From NCBI RefSeq assembly GCF_003226895.2, contig NZ_PNJG02000002.1, positions 62,001 to 126,000 of the forward strand: a DNA stretch of 64,000 bases. Direction: 5' to 3'. Each line of letters begins with the position of its first letter. The stretch's first letter is position 1. The DNA comes from Kocuria tytonis. GTDB taxonomy: Bacteria; Actinomycetota; Actinomycetes; Actinomycetales; Micrococcaceae. The notes beneath the pieces are model-generated. The model ran no database searches. It was not told the DNA's origin and worked only from the letters and a program-made list of their open reading frames with translations. This document shows positions 61,128-64,000 of this stretch, piece after piece. Made by a program: the position numbers and the translations under genes.

Positions 61128-64000
61128 CTCGTCGGTTCCCTTCGGGGTCGTAGAGCACGGGGTCGGCGATCTCGACATCCACGAGCGCGCCGTCGAGCGG
61201 GGCCTGGAGGGTTTCTCCGATGCGCTGGCGGCCGTTCTCCACCAGCGCCAGGCCGAACGTCCGCTCCAGCACCGCGCTGCGGTAGCTGGAGGTCACGTGG
61301 CCCACCATCGGCACGGGGGCCTCGTGCGGCGTCACCGGCGTGCCGGCGTCGATCAGCTGCGCGCCCTCGGGCAGCCGGGTGGTGCGGTCCACGGGCAGCA
61401 CCGCCACGAGCTGCTTGCGCCGCGGGTCCGTGGCGGAGGGCCGGGCGTAGGAGCGCTTGCCGATGAAGTCCTTGGTCTTGGAGACCACCCAGTCCATGCC
61501 CAGGTCCTGCGGGGTCACGGTGCCGTCCGTGTCCTGACCCACGATGGGGAAGGCCTTCTCCGCGCGCAGCACGTGCATGGTCTCGGTGCCGTACGGGGTG
61601 ATCCCGAACTCCTGACCGACCGCGAACACGTCCTCCCACACGGCGAGCCCGTACCACCCGGACACGTTGACCTCGTAGGCGAGCTCACCGGAGAACGAGA
61701 TCCGGCAGATCCGCGCGGGGACCCCGGAGGCGAGCACGGTCTCCCGGAACGCCATGAACGGGAACGCCTCCTGGGACACGTCCAGATCGGGCGCGATCTT
61801 GGCGATCACGTCCCGGGACCTCGGCCCCGCCACCGCCACCGTGGTCCACTGCTCGGTCACGGAGGCGAAGATGACGTCCAGCTCGGGCCACTCGGTCTGG
61901 GACCACTCCTCGAGCCACTCCAGCACCGCCGCGGCGTTGCCCGTAGTGGTGGTCATCAGGTAGCGGTCCTCGTCCAGGCGCAGCGTCACGCCGTCGTCGA
62001 AGACCATGCCGTCCGGGGTGCACATGACCCCGTAGCGGCCCACACCGGGCTTGAGCTTCTTGAACGCGTTCGTGTACACGCGGTTGAGGAACTCCCCGGC
62101 GTCCCGGCCGCGGATCTCGATCTTGCCCAGCGTGGTGGCGTCCATGAACCCCACGGACGTGCGCACGGCCGCGCACTCGCGCAGCACGGAGGCGTCCATG
62201 TCCTCCCCGTCCTGCGGGTAGAACCACGGCCGCTTCCACTGCCCCACGTCCTCGAACAGCGCCCCGTGGGCCTCGTGCCACGGGTAGATCGACGTCACGC
62301 GGGCGGGGTCGAAGAGCTCCCCGCGGCGCCGTCCGGCCAGGGCCGCGAAGGCCACCGGGGTGTAGGGCGCGCGGTAGGTGGTGGTCCCGAAGCCGCCCAC
62401 GTCCTGCTGGTTCAGGACCGCGGCGATCACCCCGATCGCGTTGACCGCGGACGTCTTGCCCTGGTCGTTGGCCGTGGAGATGGAGGTGTAGCGCTTCACG
62501 TGCTCCACCGAGCGCATGCCCGCGCCCACTGAGCGCAGCACGTCCGCCACGGTTTGGTCCCGCTGCAGGTCCACGAAGCAGCGGTCCCAGCTCTGCGAAC
62601 CGTCCTCCGTCCGCGGCACCAGCCACAGCGGGCGCGTGGCGCTCACGGGGGTGGCAGCGGCGTCGGGAACCTGCGGCTGCGCGGCGAACCCGGCCTCCTG
62701 CGCCGCCGCGGCACCCGCGCGGGCGCCCTCGGCCAGGCAGCCCGCCAGGTCCAGCGTGCCGTTCACGGCTCCTGCCGTGTGCTGGTCCCGCACGGGCCCC
62801 GCGGGCACAAAACCGGCCAGCTCGTCGTCCCAGCGCAGCTTCCCCTGCCGCTGGCTGTGCAGGTGCACCACGGGGCTCCAGCCCCCGGACACGGCCAGCA
62901 GGTCCGCGGCGAGCGTCTCGCGCGGGCCGGTGGGCGCGGCGTCGTCGTCGAGGCCCGTGACCACGACGCCGCTCACGCGCCCGCCGTCCCCGTCACCCTC
63001 GGTGCCGATCACCGCGCTGCCCGTGCGGACCGGCACCCCGGTCCCGCGGCTCACGCGCTCGGCGAGGTCCGTGAGCGCCGGACGGGAGTCCACCACGGCG
63101 GCCACGTCGATGCCCGCGGCCACGAGGTCCGCGACCAGCTCGTACGCGGAGTCGTTGGTGGTGGCCACCACCGCGCGGCGGCCCGCGGCCACCCCGTACC
63201 GGTTGAGGTAGGTGCGCACGGCCCCGGCAAGCATGGTTCCGGGGCGGTCGTTGTCCGCGAAGACCAGCGGACGCTCGTGCGCGCCGGTGGCCAGCACCAC
63301 CTGCGCGGCGCGCACGTGCCAGACCCGCTGCCGGGAGACCCCGGGGCCGGGGCGCTCGGCCAGGTGGTCCGTGCGGCGCTGCACGGCCACCACGTAGTTG
63401 CTGTCGTAGCTGCCGAACGCGGTGGTGCGGGACAGCACGGTGGCCTCCGGCATGGCGGCCAGCTCCGCGGCGCACTCCCGGGCCCACTGCCAGCCGGGCA
63501 CGCCGTCCACCAGGTCCTCCGGCCGGCTCAGCAGCGAACCGCCGGGCAACGGCTGCTCGTCCACGAGCAGCACGCGCGCACCGCCGCGGGCCGCCTCGCG
63601 TGCCGCGGCGAGGCCCGCGGGCCCCGCGCCGACCACCAGGACGTCCGCGTGGACGTTCTTGTGGTCGTAGTACGCGCCGTCCCGGGCGGGGTCCAGCGGC
63701 CCCTGACCGCTCACGAAGTCCGCCACGAGACCGTCCGTGAGCTCCACCGTGGTGGCGGGCAGCATGGACTCGATCACGTCCTCGGGCGTGCGGGGCTGCA
63801 CCGTGACCAGCGCGTTGGGCTCCTCCACGCCCGCGCTGACAACGCCGCGCGGGCGCCCCAGGTACATGGAGTCGCCGCAACGGATCCGCCCGGCGGCCAG
63901 CAGCGCCGAGGCGAGCGTGTCACCGGCGTGACCCGTGAACTGCTGGCCGTCCACGGTGAAGGACAGTGCGGCGTTGCGGTCGATGCCGGTGCCCCGGCGG
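61120..64000 (-). CDS. soxA: Sarcosine oxidase alpha subunit, 5' end outside window
   Basis: About 960 residues are visible; the frame runs off the right edge ([14 protein letters not shown] at the border), so only a few N-terminal codons are likely missing. An N-terminal Fer2_4-like domain ([27 protein letters not shown]) is followed by an NAD-binding FAD-type fold ([18 protein letters not shown] and DEQPLPGG). The C-terminal half is a GcvT-like THF-binding domain ([30 protein letters not shown]). With SoxB, D and G it oxidises sarcosine in glycine-betaine breakdown. The stop overlaps soxG. Confidence 0.94.
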   Translation of the reverse strand, partial: RRGTGIDRNAALSFTVDGQQFTGHAGDTLASALLAAGRIRCGDSMYLGRPRGVVSAGVEEPNALVTVQPRTPEDVIESMLPATTVELTDGLVADFVSGQGPLDPARDGAYYDHKNVHADVLVVGAGPAGLAAAREAARGGARVLLVDEQPLPGGSLLSRPEDLVDGVPGWQWARECAAELAAMPEATVLSRTTAFGSYDSNYVVAVQRRTDHLAERPGPGVSRQRVWHVRAAQVVLATGAHERPLVFADNDRPGTMLAGAVRTYLNRYGVAAGRRAVVATTNDSAYELVADLVAAGIDVAAVVDSRPALTDLAERVSRGTGVPVRTGSAVIGTEGDGDGGRVSGVVVTGLDDDAAPTGPRETLAADLLAVSGGWSPVVHLHSQRQGKLRWDDELAGFVPAGPVRDQHTAGAVNGTLDLAGCLAEGARAGAAAAQEAGFAAQPQVPDAAATPVSATRPLWLVPRTEDGSQSWDRCFVDLQRDQTVADVLRSVGAGMRSVEHVKRYTSISTANDQGKTSAVNAIGVIAAVLNQQDVGGFGTTTYRAPYTPVAFAALAGRRRGELFDPARVTSIYPWHEAHGALFEDVGQWKRPWFYPQDGEDMDASVLRECAAVRTSVGFMDATTLGKIEIRGRDAGEFLNRVYTNAFKKLKPGVGRYGVMCTPDGMVFDDGVTLRLDEDRYLMTTTTGNAAAVLEWLEEWSQTEWPELDVIFASVTEQWTTVAVAGPRSRDVIAKIAPDLDVSQEAFPFMAFRETVLASGVPARICRISFSGELAYEVNVSGWYGLAVWEDVFAVGQEFGITPYGTETMHVLRAEKAFPIVGQDTDGTVTPQDLGMDWVVSKTKDFIGKRSYARPSATDPRRKQLVAVLPVDRTTRLPEGAQLIDAGTPVTPHEAPVPMVGHVTSSYRSAVLERTFGLALVENGRQRIGETLQAPLDGALVDVEIADPVLYDPEGNRRDG

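Larger units (their letters stand above)
16122..62946. repeat. Dispersed 11-mer GACGACGCCGC (20 exact copies)
   Basis: By eye I found 20 exact copies. Ten read GACGACGCCGC on the plus strand (starting 16122, 18790, 20799, 36657, 38580, 41457, 43179, 47568, 50352, 57768). Ten read GCGGCGTCGTC (starting 18819, 18924, 23397, 33293, 36696, 39557, 48342, 50407, 58455, 62936). Uniform-composition expectation is well below one. Copies lie in intergenic hairpins and in linkers of coding genes, in more than one reading frame (giving Asp-Asp-Ala-Ala, Ala-Ala-Ser-Ser or Gly-Gly-Val-Val). Function unknown. Confidence 0.8.

Overview
The window reads as chromosome of a high-GC Gram-positive actinobacterium. 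G+C is roughly 70 percent nearly throughout, GTG and TTG starts are common, neighbouring genes often overlap by 4 bases (GTGA or ATGA), and the gene families are typically actinobacterial: GTP-dependent PEP carboxykinase, a Nei2-type DNA glycosylase, an Rv3229c/Rv3230c-like desaturase pair, a DUF4916 protein and LGFP repeats. A Micrococcaceae member close to Kocuria is my best guess, but this rests on gene content only. I saw no rRNA, insertion sequence, integrase or CRISPR array. Both ends cut genes: a kinase-type ATPase on the left and sarcosine oxidase alpha on the right.

Layout, 1-31 kb. First comes an ATPase/membrane-protein pair and a divergent Tag glycosylase. Then follow a branched-chain-type 2-oxoacid dehydrogenase operon (E1 alpha, E1 beta, E2), an aminotransferase, and a WXG100-like protein overlapping a lipase-like protein. 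Next are purB, a glycerophosphodiesterase, EcsC-like, acylphosphatase, an NAD(P)-binding protein, a TetR regulator, and divergent manA/manB. The nitric-oxide module hmp/nsrR follows, then pck, tRNA-Arg(ACG), a nuclease-like lipoprotein with an apparent CTG start, a SixA-like phosphatase, a winged-helix regulator, upp, an ABC exporter pair, tadA and tRNA-Ser(CGA). TadA is the enzyme expected to make inosine-34 in the same tRNA-Arg(ACG) encoded 7 kb upstream.

Layout, 31-48 kb. A ferredoxin reductase and acyl desaturase, a thioesterase, a [2Fe-2S] ferredoxin and a GlcD-GlcF-type flavin/iron-sulfur fusion all read rightward. The last of these overlaps a DUF4232-like lipoprotein, which overlaps a giant Lhr helicase. 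From 43.6 to 46.3 kb the base composition falls, and a small accessory island holds a ribbon-helix-helix/Doc pair whose Doc lacks its catalytic histidine, an MFS transporter, and a Phd-like antitoxin followed by a broken RelE/ParE toxin. Two membrane proteins and Nei2 follow.

Layout, 48-64 kb. Here are a secreted CAP/LGFP protein, a pseudouridine synthase and idi. A TetR-controlled detoxification cluster follows (DJ-1 family, NAD-dependent epimerase family, esterase), then a molybdopterin oxidoreductase lacking its fourth cluster cysteine, a GH76 protein and a DUF4916 protein. The window ends with purU next to soxG and soxA, as expected for one-carbon disposal from sarcosine.

Two patterns cut across genes. 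The 11-mer GACGACGCCGC or its complement occurs at least 20 times, 10 in each orientation, in several reading frames, in protein linkers and in intergenic hairpins, which suggests a constraint at DNA level. Several genes (tag, acylphosphatase, upp, phd-like, manB) start 6-8 bases after a TANNNT -10 box and so look leaderless.
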